Shown here in pieces: positions 42,582-51,191 of a DNA stretch of 64,000 nt. Origin of the DNA: JABJOR01 sp965603075 (lineage in GTDB: Bacteria > Pseudomonadota > Alphaproteobacteria > Rhodospirillales > Casp-alpha2); the NCBI GenBank assembly GCA_965603075.1, contig CBFDBO010000004.1:1-64000 (forward strand), given 5' to 3'. The notes under the pieces were generated by a model, which saw only the letters and a program-made list of their open reading frames with translations, did no database searches and had not been told where the DNA came from. Each line of letters starts with the position of its first letter. The first letter of the stretch is position 1. Position numbers and translations under genes: made by a program.

Positions 42582-44609
42582 TTAATTACTGAGCATGAGC
42601 AACATCGGAGAAGGTGGTTTGTTTTCTTCGGATAATCTTGTGTTTAGCGCTCGGTAACTCGTTTCCATTTCCTCTCCTGTCATGAGGTCAACCAGCGTTC
42701 CTTGTTGATCTGATATCTGGTCTGGAAGATGATCTTTAAGTTCGCTTGTAGACGTTTCATTGCTTGCAACAATTAACATGACATGCCCGGTCTCGCTCTC
42801 AGATAGTACAACTCTGTGATGGTTCATCTCGAAGGTGGAGGGGGGCTGCAGCTTTCGGGGCAACAGGTTATCCAGAGAGGACAAAATTCTACTGCCATCC
42901 TTTGGGTTATAGAATCTGTCCACAAGTCCACGACAATTGAAATATCCCCGGTCCAGTTCTACAAAATTATCCATAACGACAGAAATGTCGGGATTAGCTC
43001 GTGCCAGCAATGCCGCTTCCGCAGCCCTTGTTAGCTCATGCATACGTGATGCTTCATCGCTCGGGGCGCTTGTTCGATCAAAGCCAACACACGGTACATG
43101 CACTATAAATTTATAATCTGTACCGCTGAGGCTGTCTCGTACGAGCTCTAATCCATCAAAGGGGTGAACATCTTGCCTGATGCCAAACACGAAACCGTCT
43201 ACGGCTCGTTTCAAGTCCACTTTCTTCAGGACCCAATCAATTTCCTCGATCAGGTCTGTATGCAATCCATGATGGGTGGTCCAACCCGTAACTTCCGGGC
43301 GAACAGGATTGAGAAATATTTGATAGTCTGCGCGTTCGCGCAACTCAGCCAGTGGCTCTATCAATCCCTTCCACTGTGAGAACAGGGCGACGACTTCTAT
43401 GGACTTGATGCCCCTGCCATGAGCCGCCAGTGCTGCAAGGCGCTCTTCATCCGGCATGCCGAACATAACCACCGTAAACATGTGTCCCAAACCGATCAGC
43501 TCAGCGACACGTTTGGAAACCCGTGGGTCCAGTATGTCCGAGATTGGAATACGAAAGTTCCTGATCCCCATTTCCCATAAAGCAGATAATGGATAGTCAT
43601 TGCGAATATGTTTGCGCTCAAAAATTTCAACGGCCCAAGGGGTCGCGATATCGGCCAAATCACACCATGGCATTCTCAAGTCCATGGTCAGTGCGTTACC
43701 GTTATTCTCCCAGGCATGGGTAATATGGCTATGCTTGCTATTGGCACGGATGAGATGCGGTATATGACCATCTGCATAGACATCTACCCAGAAAAATCCG
43801 GTTTTAGCCGGATCAAACCGCCCCATTTCACGGGTTGGGGTGGCTCTGAAATATTCTGAATAATCATGTCTGATAATGCTTGTCGAAGGTAGGACAAACT
43901 GATGCATGCCATCGAGGTGATTGTAGAAAAAGTTATGGACGTGCCCGGCGTAAAAGCCCTCGACATTGAACTGTCCCAGCAAATTAAGCATGCGCGAGCG
44001 CCCGGGCTCATCAACATTATCATAATGATCATGCTCATCACTGGCTGAGAGATAGAGCGGGTAATGTGAAAAAACGAACACTCTGTTTCCGGCATGTTTC
44101 TGCAATGTCTGTTCAAGCCAGTCCCACTGCTCAAACTCTTCTTCTAGACCGGAATTGATCAACATGGAGTTGATTACGATAAAGAGACAGTCCTGATGTT
44201 GAAAGCTATAACGTTGTTGCCCAAAATGCTGCTCATAGAGACCAACATTACGTTTTGTAATGGTGATCTCTTTGTCCAAATCGGGTAGGGCCGGGTGTAG
44301 TTTCTCGCCGATATCGTGATTGCCGGGAACCAGATAATAAGGCATGGATAAAACCTCGGATGCCTTATGAAAAGCCAGTGCGGCCTCGCCATAATCGGGT
44401 TGGTTTGGTGTCGGGTGGGTAATGTCGCCCAAGTGAACAACAAATTCAGGCTCCATGGAATTAACCCGCTCGATTAGGTCGCAATACATACCAGCGACTT
44501 TTTCCCCCGTTTGATGGCTTCCATCAATGGCCAGTCCCTCTTCATCGGTAATGTGTGAGTCTGCTATGATGGCAAAACTAAAGAGCGGGCGGGTGGTATC
44601 TTTATTCAT
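42582..44609 (-). CDS. Metallophosphoesterase with long C-terminal domain (copy 2)
   Basis: A 675-residue paralogue of the downstream gene, alike along its whole length including the C-terminal domain. Metal motifs are IIADSHIT, HLGDITHP, PGNHDIGE, FSHYPLYLS and AGHVHNFF; note Ser replaces Thr in the first motif. It is the first gene of the three-gene operon and starts 296 bases from the divergent regulator. Retention of two complete copies points to different substrates or hetero-oligomers instead of recent redundancy. No signal peptide. Function unknown beyond the catalytic domain. Confidence 0.8.
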   Translation of the reverse strand: MNKDTTRPLFSFAIIADSHITDEEGLAIDGSHQTGEKVAGMYCDLIERVNSMEPEFVVHLGDITHPTPNQPDYGEAALAFHKASEVLSMPYYLVPGNHDIGEKLHPALPDLDKEITITKRNVGLYEQHFGQQRYSFQHQDCLFIVINSMLINSGLEEEFEQWDWLEQTLQKHAGNRVFVFSHYPLYLSASDEHDHYDNVDEPGRSRMLNLLGQFNVEGFYAGHVHNFFYNHLDGMHQFVLPSTSIIRHDYSEYFRATPTREMGRFDPAKTGFFWVDVYADGHIPHLIRANSKHSHITHAWENNGNALTMDLRMPWCDLADIATPWAVEIFERKHIRNDYPLSALWEMGIRNFRIPISDILDPRVSKRVAELIGLGHMFTVVMFGMPDEERLAALAAHGRGIKSIEVVALFSQWKGLIEPLAELRERADYQIFLNPVRPEVTGWTTHHGLHTDLIEEIDWVLKKVDLKRAVDGFVFGIRQDVHPFDGLELVRDSLSGTDYKFIVHVPCVGFDRTSAPSDEASRMHELTRAAEAALLARANPDISVVMDNFVELDRGYFNCRGLVDRFYNPKDGSRILSSLDNLLPRKLQPPSTFEMNHHRVVLSESETGHVMLIVASNETSTSELKDHLPDQISDQQGTLVDLMTGEEMETSYRALNTRLSEENKPPSPMLLMLSN

Positions 44610-44905
44610 TGAGATATTCCATAAAACCTTTGGAATTCATGGTGGCTTCCCTGTTTATCTTAACATTAAAGTTATCCCACAGGCTGTTTGCCGTTATTAA
44701 CTGCTTATTCATCGCCTGATTATCGAAATTAAATATTATTCAGTTAAGATTGAAAAAATAGTACGCTGTTTATTGCATAATTTAGCATTATTGTGCAGTA
44801 TATGCTTCGTACTGATTAAAATTTTCTGTAGGTTGATGAAACAATTTATTTTATTGATTCTAGCAAACTGCGAATTTTCAATATTCAGAGGTTAAAGAAC
44901 GAACA
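44610..44905. promoter_or_regulatory. Divergent promoter region of the sulfatase/phosphoesterase operon
   Basis: An AT-rich 296-base gap between the first phosphoesterase gene and the XRE-type regulator. An imperfect inverted repeat, TGCATAAT then ATTATTGTGCA, occurs near 44775-44800 and is a candidate regulator site. No small gene was seen. Confidence 0.4.
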
Positions 44906-45748
44906 ATGGAACATGACTCCACAAATCAAAAACCGGATGATGATTTTTCGCTGAATTTGCGTACGTTGTGTACTGCGCACCGTTCAGTTGCAGAGGTATG
45001 CCGAATGACGGGAATAAATCGTCAACAATTTGGGCGATACCTCAATGGTACCTACCGACCATCTCGTTTCAATTTACGGCAAATATGCGATGTCTTTGGG
45101 GTTCATGAATCTGATCTCATGTTACCAGCCACAGAATTTGAAGAACTATTTAATGCGCGTATCTTACGAACACAACAAAGTGGTGGCGCGGGCTGGCTCG
45201 GGAAGAGTATGGAAGCCCAGATGACCATGGTCGACCCAAGTCTGCGTAAATACCTTGGCTGGTATCATTGTTATTCTTACTCATTTGGATGGCCTAATTG
45301 GGTGATACGATCGTTAGTAAGTATTTACGAACATCAAGGGCGGATACTCAGCAAGAGGATTGAACGTGTAAAAGACCCGATATATGGCGAGCGTTTCGTG
45401 TACAAGTTCGAGGGCGTCGTCAATTCGAATTCAGAGCGATTGTTCATCGTTGAGCATGATGCGCTACAAGAAACGGGTTATACATTAATGATTCTTTATC
45501 ACAGTCACCGAAGCCACGTAAACTTTCTATCTGGTTTGGTGACAGGTACCTCCATGCGTTCAGACAACAGGCCAACTTCTGCGCGCGTTATCCTTGAACA
45601 CCTTGGGCGAACAATTGATACTAAAAAGGAGCTCGGAAAATGTGGAATGTTTATTCCAACCCATCACAATATCAATCCAAAAATATTGACCACAATTGAT
45701 AATACGTTCGCCGAAGGTGAAACGGCTCTTCATGGTATAGCCCGCTGA
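44906..45748 (+). CDS. XRE-type HTH regulator with large unknown C-terminal domain
   Basis: A 280-residue protein. Residues 15-75 form an XRE/Cro helix-turn-helix (SVAEVCRMTGINRQQFGRYLNGTYRPSRFNLRQICDVFGV). The remaining ~200 residues are not a domain I recognise and could bind an effector; they include a Trp/Tyr-rich stretch (YLGWYHCYSYSFGWPNWV). It faces the phosphoesterase-sulfatase operon across a shared promoter region, so it is the likely local regulator. Length is well above a minimal XRE repressor. Confidence 0.78.
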   Translation: MEHDSTNQKPDDDFSLNLRTLCTAHRSVAEVCRMTGINRQQFGRYLNGTYRPSRFNLRQICDVFGVHESDLMLPATEFEELFNARILRTQQSGGAGWLGKSMEAQMTMVDPSLRKYLGWYHCYSYSFGWPNWVIRSLVSIYEHQGRILSKRIERVKDPIYGERFVYKFEGVVNSNSERLFIVEHDALQETGYTLMILYHSHRSHVNFLSGLVTGTSMRSDNRPTSARVILEHLGRTIDTKKELGKCGMFIPTHHNINPKILTTIDNTFAEGETALHGIAR

Positions 45749-45815
45749 TGGAGCAAAGCGGACATTCTCAATTATTGTTAGGGGGCCTTTTGCCGCCGCC
45801 CGATCCTCTATCATC

Positions 45816-45867
45816 GTCTATCAATGTAGACCGTCTATTAATGTATAGACTATTAATGTATAGAGAC
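45816..45867 (+). repeat. Three tandem palindromic ~17-bp repeats
   Basis: GTCTATCAATGTAGAC (45816-45831), GTCTATTAATGTATAGAC (45833-45850) and TATTAATGTATAGAGAC (45851-45867) follow one another. The first two are each inverted repeats with GTCTA(T) arms. They may be a repeated operator, or repeats without function; they lie over 200 bases before the rplU promoter. Confidence 0.6.
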
Positions 45868-45962
45868 TCACGACTCCAACATACATGATAAACGTCCTGC
45901 AGGCCATGATTGCCATACTCTGCCATAATGCGCCAGCCCGTTCTGAATCATACAAGATACGC

Positions 45963-45987
45963 CAAAGGCTTGTAACGCCTTTGTTTT
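45963..45987 (+). terminator. Small terminator-like hairpin before rplU
   Basis: CAAAGGC and GCCTTTG form a 7-bp stem around a 7-base loop, followed by TTTTG. It may end transcription coming from the XRE gene. Confidence 0.45.
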
Positions 45988-46072
45988 GTGGGATTTTGGG
46001 AGGTTTTGACTTGGTTCTGGCGTGATGGCTTCGTTCTTGTTAAATTATCCTTAAAATGATGCTTTTATAGCG

Positions 46073-46100
46073 TTGACAAGCAAAGGACAGTGAGTATAGT
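46073..46100 (+). promoter_or_regulatory. Consensus promoter of rplU-rpmA
   Basis: TTGACA (46073-46078) and TATAGT (46095-46100) are separated by 16 bases, close to the sigma-70 consensus. Transcription would start near 46107, giving a leader of about 70 bases before rplU. Confidence 0.75.
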
Positions 46101-46177
46101 GCCGCCTCACTTAGGAATTGCCGCCGTGTGTGTGCAGTTGCTTGTTTATATTGAATTTTAATTTTGTTGGGGCTGAT

Positions 46178-46717
46178 ATGTTCGCAGTCATTAAGACCGG
46201 TGGTAAACAATACCGCGTTGCTAAAGACGATCTTGTTATCGTCGAAACACTCCAGGGCCAAGCTGGCGATGTCATTTCGCTAGACGAAGTTCTGATGATC
46301 GGTAAAGAAGGCGAAGCGCCTACAGTTGGTGCGCCTCGTGTCGAGAAAGCAGCTGTTTTTGCTGAGATCATTGAGCAGAGTCGCGCTGACAAAATCATCG
46401 TTTTCAAGAAAAAACGCCGTCAGAATTACCGTCGTAAAAACGGTCATCGTCAAGAGCAGACAGTTCTGCGCGTTTTGGAAGTTAGCCCAACAGGCACCAA
46501 GCCTAAGAGCGCTAAAGCTGCTGCTGAGAAGCCTGCAGCGAAAGCAAAGCCAGCGGCCAAAAAAGCTGAAGCCAAACCTGCCGCTGAGAAGCCTGCGGCT
46601 AAAAAAGCCGACGCTAAGCCTGCAGCAAAAAAAGCAGATGCTAAACCCGCTGCAAAGAAAGCAGCCCCAAAGAAACCAGCCGCTAAGAAGACAGCAGCTA
46701 AGAAAACTGAGGAGTAA
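46178..46717 (+). CDS. rplU: 50S ribosomal protein L21 with Lys/Ala-rich tail
   Basis: Large-subunit protein L21. The conserved first ~103 residues are intact (MFAVIKTGGKQYRVAKDDL, KIIVFKKKRRQNYRRKNGHRQ). A C-terminal extension of about 75 residues made of PAAKKAEAKPAAEK-type repeats follows, making the protein 179 residues instead of ~103. Such basic tails occur in several alphaproteobacterial L21 proteins. The start ATG 46178 is fixed by homology and by the GGGG upstream; the open frame begins earlier at 46118. It forms an operon with rpmA. Confidence 0.95.
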   Translation: MFAVIKTGGKQYRVAKDDLVIVETLQGQAGDVISLDEVLMIGKEGEAPTVGAPRVEKAAVFAEIIEQSRADKIIVFKKKRRQNYRRKNGHRQEQTVLRVLEVSPTGTKPKSAKAAAEKPAAKAKPAAKKAEAKPAAEKPAAKKADAKPAAKKADAKPAAKKAAPKKPAAKKTAAKKTEE

Positions 46718-46723
46718 CACCAA

Positions 46724-46981
46724 ATGGCACATAAAAAAGCTGGTGGTAGTTCACGTAATGGTCGCGATTCCGCAGGACGTCGCCTTGGTGTAAAAAAATT
46801 CGGTGGTGAAGTCGTTGTTCCCGGTAACATCATCCTTCGTCAGCGCGGTACCAAATGGCACCCTGGCCAAAACGTCGGCATCGGCAAAGATCACACGATC
46901 TTCGCAAAAGTCGATGGCAATGTTGAATTCAACACAAAAGTTGGTGGGCGGACATACGTGTCTGTTGTACCGGCAAGCTAA
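46724..46981 (+). CDS. rpmA: 50S ribosomal protein L27
   Basis: An 85-residue ribosomal protein whose N-terminal tail reaches the peptidyl-transferase centre. The sequence is typical: MAHKKAGGSSRNGRDSAGRRLGVKKFGG and the ending TYVSVVPA. It starts 6 bases after rplU, with GAGGAGT before the ATG. A strong terminator follows. Confidence 0.97.
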   Translation: MAHKKAGGSSRNGRDSAGRRLGVKKFGGEVVVPGNIILRQRGTKWHPGQNVGIGKDHTIFAKVDGNVEFNTKVGGRTYVSVVPAS

Positions 46982-47008
46982 GTCGTATTGGTCATTGCCT
47001 GATACGCG

Positions 47009-47038
47009 AAGGGGAATGGCTAACCATTCCCCTTTTTT
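47009..47038 (+). terminator. Intrinsic terminator after rpmA
   Basis: AAGGGGAATGG and CCATTCCCCTT form an 11-bp perfect stem with loop CTAA, and the run of T's continues to 47038. It separates the ribosomal-protein operon from obgE. Confidence 0.9.
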
Positions 47039-47077
47039 AATGCCCATTTTTTGTATTAAATTATTAGAAGCAGTCAC

Positions 47078-48121
47078 ATGAAATTTCTCGATCAGGCAAA
47101 AGTATATGTACGCAGTGGCGACGGCGGTGCCGGGGCTGTATCCATGCGCCGTGAGAAATACGTTGAATTCGGTGGTCCCGATGGCGGCGATGGCGGGCGC
47201 GGTGGTGATATCATTGTCGAATGCGTCAATGGTCTGAACACCCTTATCGATTTTCGCTACCAACAACATTTCAAAGCCAAAACGGGTCAGCATGGTATGG
47301 GCCAGAATCGCACGGGTCATCATGGCAAATCCATGACCCTGCGGGTGCCCATGGGAACGCAAGTTTTGGGCGAAGATAAAGAAGTCATTATTGCTGATAT
47401 GACCGAGGTCGGACAACAGGTGGTTTTATGCCTAGGCGGCGATGGTGGCCGCGGTAATGCGCGATTTAAAAGTTCAACCAATCAAGCCCCACGTAAACAT
47501 GAGCCCGGCTGGCCCGGTGAAGAGCGGTGGGTTTGGCTGCGGCTGAAATTGATTGCTGATGCAGGGCTCGTTGGTTTGCCAAATGCGGGTAAATCCACGC
47601 TCTTGTCCGTGGTCAGTCGCGCCAACCCAAAGATCGCCGATTATCCATTTACCACGATCCATCCCAACCTTGGGGTCATGACCTTGGGTCACGAAACCTT
47701 GGTGCTAGCTGATATTCCCGGTTTGATCGAGGGTGCTTCCGATGGCGTTGGTCTTGGCACGCGTTTCTTGGGGCATATCGAGCGGTGTAATGTTTTATTG
47801 CATATGATCGATGCCACATCCGATGAAATTACCAAGAACTATCATACCATCGTTGAAGAATTGAAAGCTTATGGCGCGGACCTCGAGTCCAAAGAAATGC
47901 TTTTGGTCTTGAACAAATGTGATGCCATCACCGATGAAGAAATTGCCGAAAAGCGTGCGGAACTCGCCGAAGCAGCCGGTGTTGATGAAGCGACGATTTA
48001 TACAATCTCGGCTGTTGCACGTCAGGGCATCGAGGAAATCACCGCGCGGGTATTTTCCATCATTAAAGAAGAAGAGCGCTTGGAACTTGAAGCCAATGCC
48101 GATCATTCTTTTCAGCCATGA
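47078..48121 (+). CDS. obgE: GTPase ObgE (CgtA)
   Basis: An essential GTPase acting in 50S ribosome maturation and stress response, 347 residues. The glycine-rich Obg domain covers residues 1-158 (GDGGAGAVSMRREKYVEFGGPDGG). The GTPase motifs are GLPNAGKST, DIPGLIEGAS and NKCD. Its stop overlaps the proB start as ATGA, so the two are coupled, an arrangement frequent in Alphaproteobacteria. Confidence 0.96.
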   Translation: MKFLDQAKVYVRSGDGGAGAVSMRREKYVEFGGPDGGDGGRGGDIIVECVNGLNTLIDFRYQQHFKAKTGQHGMGQNRTGHHGKSMTLRVPMGTQVLGEDKEVIIADMTEVGQQVVLCLGGDGGRGNARFKSSTNQAPRKHEPGWPGEERWVWLRLKLIADAGLVGLPNAGKSTLLSVVSRANPKIADYPFTTIHPNLGVMTLGHETLVLADIPGLIEGASDGVGLGTRFLGHIERCNVLLHMIDATSDEITKNYHTIVEELKAYGADLESKEMLLVLNKCDAITDEEIAEKRAELAEAAGVDEATIYTISAVARQGIEEITARVFSIIKEEERLELEANADHSFQP

Positions 48122-49260
48122 ACACGTCCGCCGCCGATCTAATCAACAGCAATCATTTTAAGGATTGCAAACGAATCGTTATCAAAATCGGCTCAACCCT
48201 TTTGGTTGATCCTGAATCGGGTAAGGTTCATGCGTCTTGGTTGAAGCAATTGGCAATTGATATCAACCGTTGCCATACTCGTAATCAAGAGGTGGTCATT
48301 GTTTCATCGGGTGCGATCGCCATTGGCAGACGCCACCTTAATTTTGGCGATGGTGTCTTAAAGCTAGAAGAATCACAGGCGGCAGCCGCAACAGGCATGT
48401 TACGATTGGCCCACGCCTATGAAGAGAGCCTCGCTGAACATAAAATTACCCTTGCTCAGATTTTATTGACCTTGGATGATAGCGAAAACCGCAGACGGTA
48501 TCTAAATGCCAGAAACACGCTCAATACCTTATTAAAGGTTGGCGCGGTACCGTTAATTAACGAAAACGATACGGTGGCAACCGATGAAATTCGCTTCGGT
48601 GATAATGACCGGTTGGCGGCTCGTGTTGCGGCAATGATTTCAGCGGACGCGCTGGTGCTGTTATCAGATATTGATGGACTATATTCTGCTGATCCTGTGA
48701 AGAATACCGAAGCTGAATTTCTCCCTGTGGTTCACAACCTAACCCCCGAGATCGAAGCCATGGGCGGTGACAGCATTTCAGAATTTGGCTCCGGTGGCAT
48801 GAGAACCAAACTTGCCGCCGCTCGAATTGCCATGAACGCGGGTTGCGCTATGGTTATTACCAAGGGGGCGGTGGATCAACCGCTGAATGCTTTGGAAACG
48901 GGCGCGCGTTGTACGTGGTTTTTGCCCAAAGAAAACCCCCGTACGGCCCGTAAAGAATGGATCGCAGGCAGCCTTAAACCCCACGGTATCATCGTTATAG
49001 ATACCGGTGCCGTGGACGCTTTAAACACCGGAAAAAGTTTACTTCCCGCTGGCGTTAGCCGTGTGACGGGCTCATTCGAACGCGGCGACGCGGTGGCCGT
49101 GCAGGGTGATAACGGTCAAATACTAGCCCATGGGCTGACGGCGTATTCTGCCAGTGACATTGCGCTGATTATGGGAAACAAAACCAGTGAAATTGAAGTC
49201 CTGCTAGGGTATCGTGGCCGGGACGAAATTATTCACCGTGATGACCTCGTGTTGATATAG
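48118..49260 (+). CDS. proB: Glutamate 5-kinase
   Basis: First enzyme of proline synthesis, phosphorylating glutamate. The 380 residues comprise an amino-acid-kinase domain (IVIKIGSTLL, VSSGAIAIG, INENDTVAT and FGDNDRLAARVA) and a C-terminal PUA domain from about residue 280. The start overlaps obgE by four bases and proA follows after 12 bases, completing the obg-proB-proA unit. Feedback inhibition by proline is family knowledge. Confidence 0.96.
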   Translation: MNTSAADLINSNHFKDCKRIVIKIGSTLLVDPESGKVHASWLKQLAIDINRCHTRNQEVVIVSSGAIAIGRRHLNFGDGVLKLEESQAAAATGMLRLAHAYEESLAEHKITLAQILLTLDDSENRRRYLNARNTLNTLLKVGAVPLINENDTVATDEIRFGDNDRLAARVAAMISADALVLLSDIDGLYSADPVKNTEAEFLPVVHNLTPEIEAMGGDSISEFGSGGMRTKLAAARIAMNAGCAMVITKGAVDQPLNALETGARCTWFLPKENPRTARKEWIAGSLKPHGIIVIDTGAVDALNTGKSLLPAGVSRVTGSFERGDAVAVQGDNGQILAHGLTAYSASDIALIMGNKTSEIEVLLGYRGRDEIIHRDDLVLI

Positions 49261-49272
49261 GGACCCGTAAAA

Positions 49273-50562
49273 ATGGCTGCAGCAACGATTATTGATGACC
49301 TTGATGACAAAAACATAGCCTCGCTGGTACGTGTCATTGGCGCGCGGGCTAAACTGGCCGCCACCGAACTCGCGCATGCATCAACCGATGCCAAAAATTA
49401 CGCCCTTAATGCTGGGGCAAAAGCGTTGCGTGATGATGCGCCTCAGATTATCGCTGCCAATGACAAAGATATGAAGGCCGCGAAGAAAAAGGGTTTAAGC
49501 GGCCCTATGCTTGATCGCCTATTGCTTGATCAAGACCGCATTGAGGCCATGGCGAAAGGGTTAGAGGATATTGCTAAATTGGATGACCCGATCGGTACGA
49601 CGCTGGCTAGCTGGGAACGTCCCAATGGATTGCAGATTGAACGCGTTCGAGTGCCGCTTGGTGTGATAGGTGTAATTTACGAATCGCGTCCTAATGTAAC
49701 CGCCGATGCGGGGGCTTTATGTTTGAAAGCCGGTAATGCTTCTATTTTACGGGGTGGATCGGAAAGTTTTCATTCTTCAACGGCAATTCTTAAATCATTG
49801 GGCAAAGGATTGCGCGCGGCTAGTCTACCAGAGGACTGTATCATTGCCATCCCCACAACGGACCGCGCGGCTGTTGGTGAAATGTTACGTTTAAGCGATT
49901 ATATTGATGTGATCGTTCCCCGTGGTGGTAAATCGTTGATTGAGCGTGTCACGGCGGAAAGCAAAGTCCCTTTGTTCAAACATCTGGAAGGCATATGCCA
50001 CATCTATGTGGATGCCAAAGCCGATGAAGTGAAAGCCCGGGCGATCACCTTAAATTCCAAAATGCGCCGGGTCAGCATTTGTGGATCGGCGGAAACGTTG
50101 TTAATCGATAGTGCGGCCCTATCCATGTTGGGTGGAATTTTGGATGACCTGATCGAGGCTGGATGTGAAATTCGCGGTGATGAAGCGGTGTGTTTGCTGG
50201 ATGACCGTTGTGTTCTCGCCACCGAACAAGATTGGGTTACAGAATATCTCGACAGCATAATCTCTGTGGCTGTGGTTGATGGTGTTGGTGGTGCTGTGAA
50301 GCATATAGCCAAGTACGGATCAAATCATACGGACTCAATTATCAGCGAAGATACCACAAATGTGGCGCGATTTTTAAATGAGGTCGATTCAGCCATTGTC
50401 ATGCATAATGCCTCGACTCAATTTGCCGATGGCGCGGAATTTGGTATGGGCGCAGAAATTGGTATTTCAACGGGCAAGCTACACGCCCGTGGCCCCGTTG
50501 GCGTCGAACAACTTACCAGCATGAAATACTTGGTCAGAGGGGATGGTCAATGTCGATCATAA
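49273..50562 (+). CDS. proA: Gamma-glutamyl phosphate reductase
   Basis: Second enzyme of proline synthesis, reducing glutamyl phosphate to the semialdehyde with NADPH. The length of 429 residues is normal. The aldehyde-dehydrogenase catalytic region reads NSKMRRVSICGSAETLL with the active cysteine at about 278, preceded by the conserved PRGGKSLIERV and followed by GMGAEIGISTGKLHARGPVG. It overlaps nadD by 13 bases. Confidence 0.96.
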   Translation: MAAATIIDDLDDKNIASLVRVIGARAKLAATELAHASTDAKNYALNAGAKALRDDAPQIIAANDKDMKAAKKKGLSGPMLDRLLLDQDRIEAMAKGLEDIAKLDDPIGTTLASWERPNGLQIERVRVPLGVIGVIYESRPNVTADAGALCLKAGNASILRGGSESFHSSTAILKSLGKGLRAASLPEDCIIAIPTTDRAAVGEMLRLSDYIDVIVPRGGKSLIERVTAESKVPLFKHLEGICHIYVDAKADEVKARAITLNSKMRRVSICGSAETLLIDSAALSMLGGILDDLIEAGCEIRGDEAVCLLDDRCVLATEQDWVTEYLDSIISVAVVDGVGGAVKHIAKYGSNHTDSIISEDTTNVARFLNEVDSAIVMHNASTQFADGAEFGMGAEIGISTGKLHARGPVGVEQLTSMKYLVRGDGQCRS

Positions 50563-51143
50563 TTCCCCCACCGCCCGGTAAACGCATCGGCCTTATGGGG
50601 GGCTCGTTCAATCCGGCCCACGAAGGACACTTGCATATCAGCGAATTGGCCATTAATAATTTAAATTTGGACCGGATCATGTGGTTGGTATCGCCGCAAA
50701 ACCCATTGAAACCAACCGAAGACATGGCGCCATTTCATGAACGCATGAACCACGCCGAACATATGGCTAAGCATAATCCAAAGATAATTGTCAGTGATGT
50801 TGAAAGCAAATTGGGCACGACACATTCAATTGATTTGTTGATTGAGTTCAAAACCCGATTTCCAAAAATTGGTTTCGTTTGGGTTATGGGCGCTGATAGC
50901 ATGCTACAGATAGATCAATGGAAAGACTGGAAGGCTATATTTAGTACCCTTCCCATTGCGATTTTTGCCAGGCCGGAGTATTCTGATAGCATTACGTCAT
51001 GTGTCGCAGCAAAGCATTTTTCTGAGAATCGCATAGACGAAGGACAAAGTGCCGAGTTGATAGAGATGACAGCGCCAGCGTGGGCTTATCTGGAAACACC
51101 GATGCACCCAGAATCTTCCACCCGCATTCGCGCACAAATCTAA
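50550..51143 (+). CDS. nadD: Nicotinate-nucleotide adenylyltransferase
   Basis: Joins ATP and nicotinate mononucleotide to make deamido-NAD. The 197-residue protein has the nucleotidyl-transferase motifs GGSFNPAHEGHLHIS and the C-terminal SSTRIRA. WVMGADSM marks the substrate site. It begins inside the end of proA and so is probably translationally coupled. This order (proBA-nadD-rsfS) is conserved in the class. Confidence 0.94.
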   Translation: MSIIIPPPPGKRIGLMGGSFNPAHEGHLHISELAINNLNLDRIMWLVSPQNPLKPTEDMAPFHERMNHAEHMAKHNPKIIVSDVESKLGTTHSIDLLIEFKTRFPKIGFVWVMGADSMLQIDQWKDWKAIFSTLPIAIFARPEYSDSITSCVAAKHFSENRIDEGQSAELIEMTAPAWAYLETPMHPESSTRIRAQI

Positions 51144-51191
51144 GCCGTATAGGCTTGAGTATTAACAGAGATAAGCCATATATAGGCTTAA

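Noticed and set aside
46500..46715. Repetitive DNA as a separate mobile or satellite element
   Set aside because: The repeats are the in-frame Lys/Ala tail of L21, not an independent element.
46751..47416. 221-residue minus-strand frame across rpmA and obgE
   Set aside because: It spans the terminator between two certain genes and has no recognisable motif.
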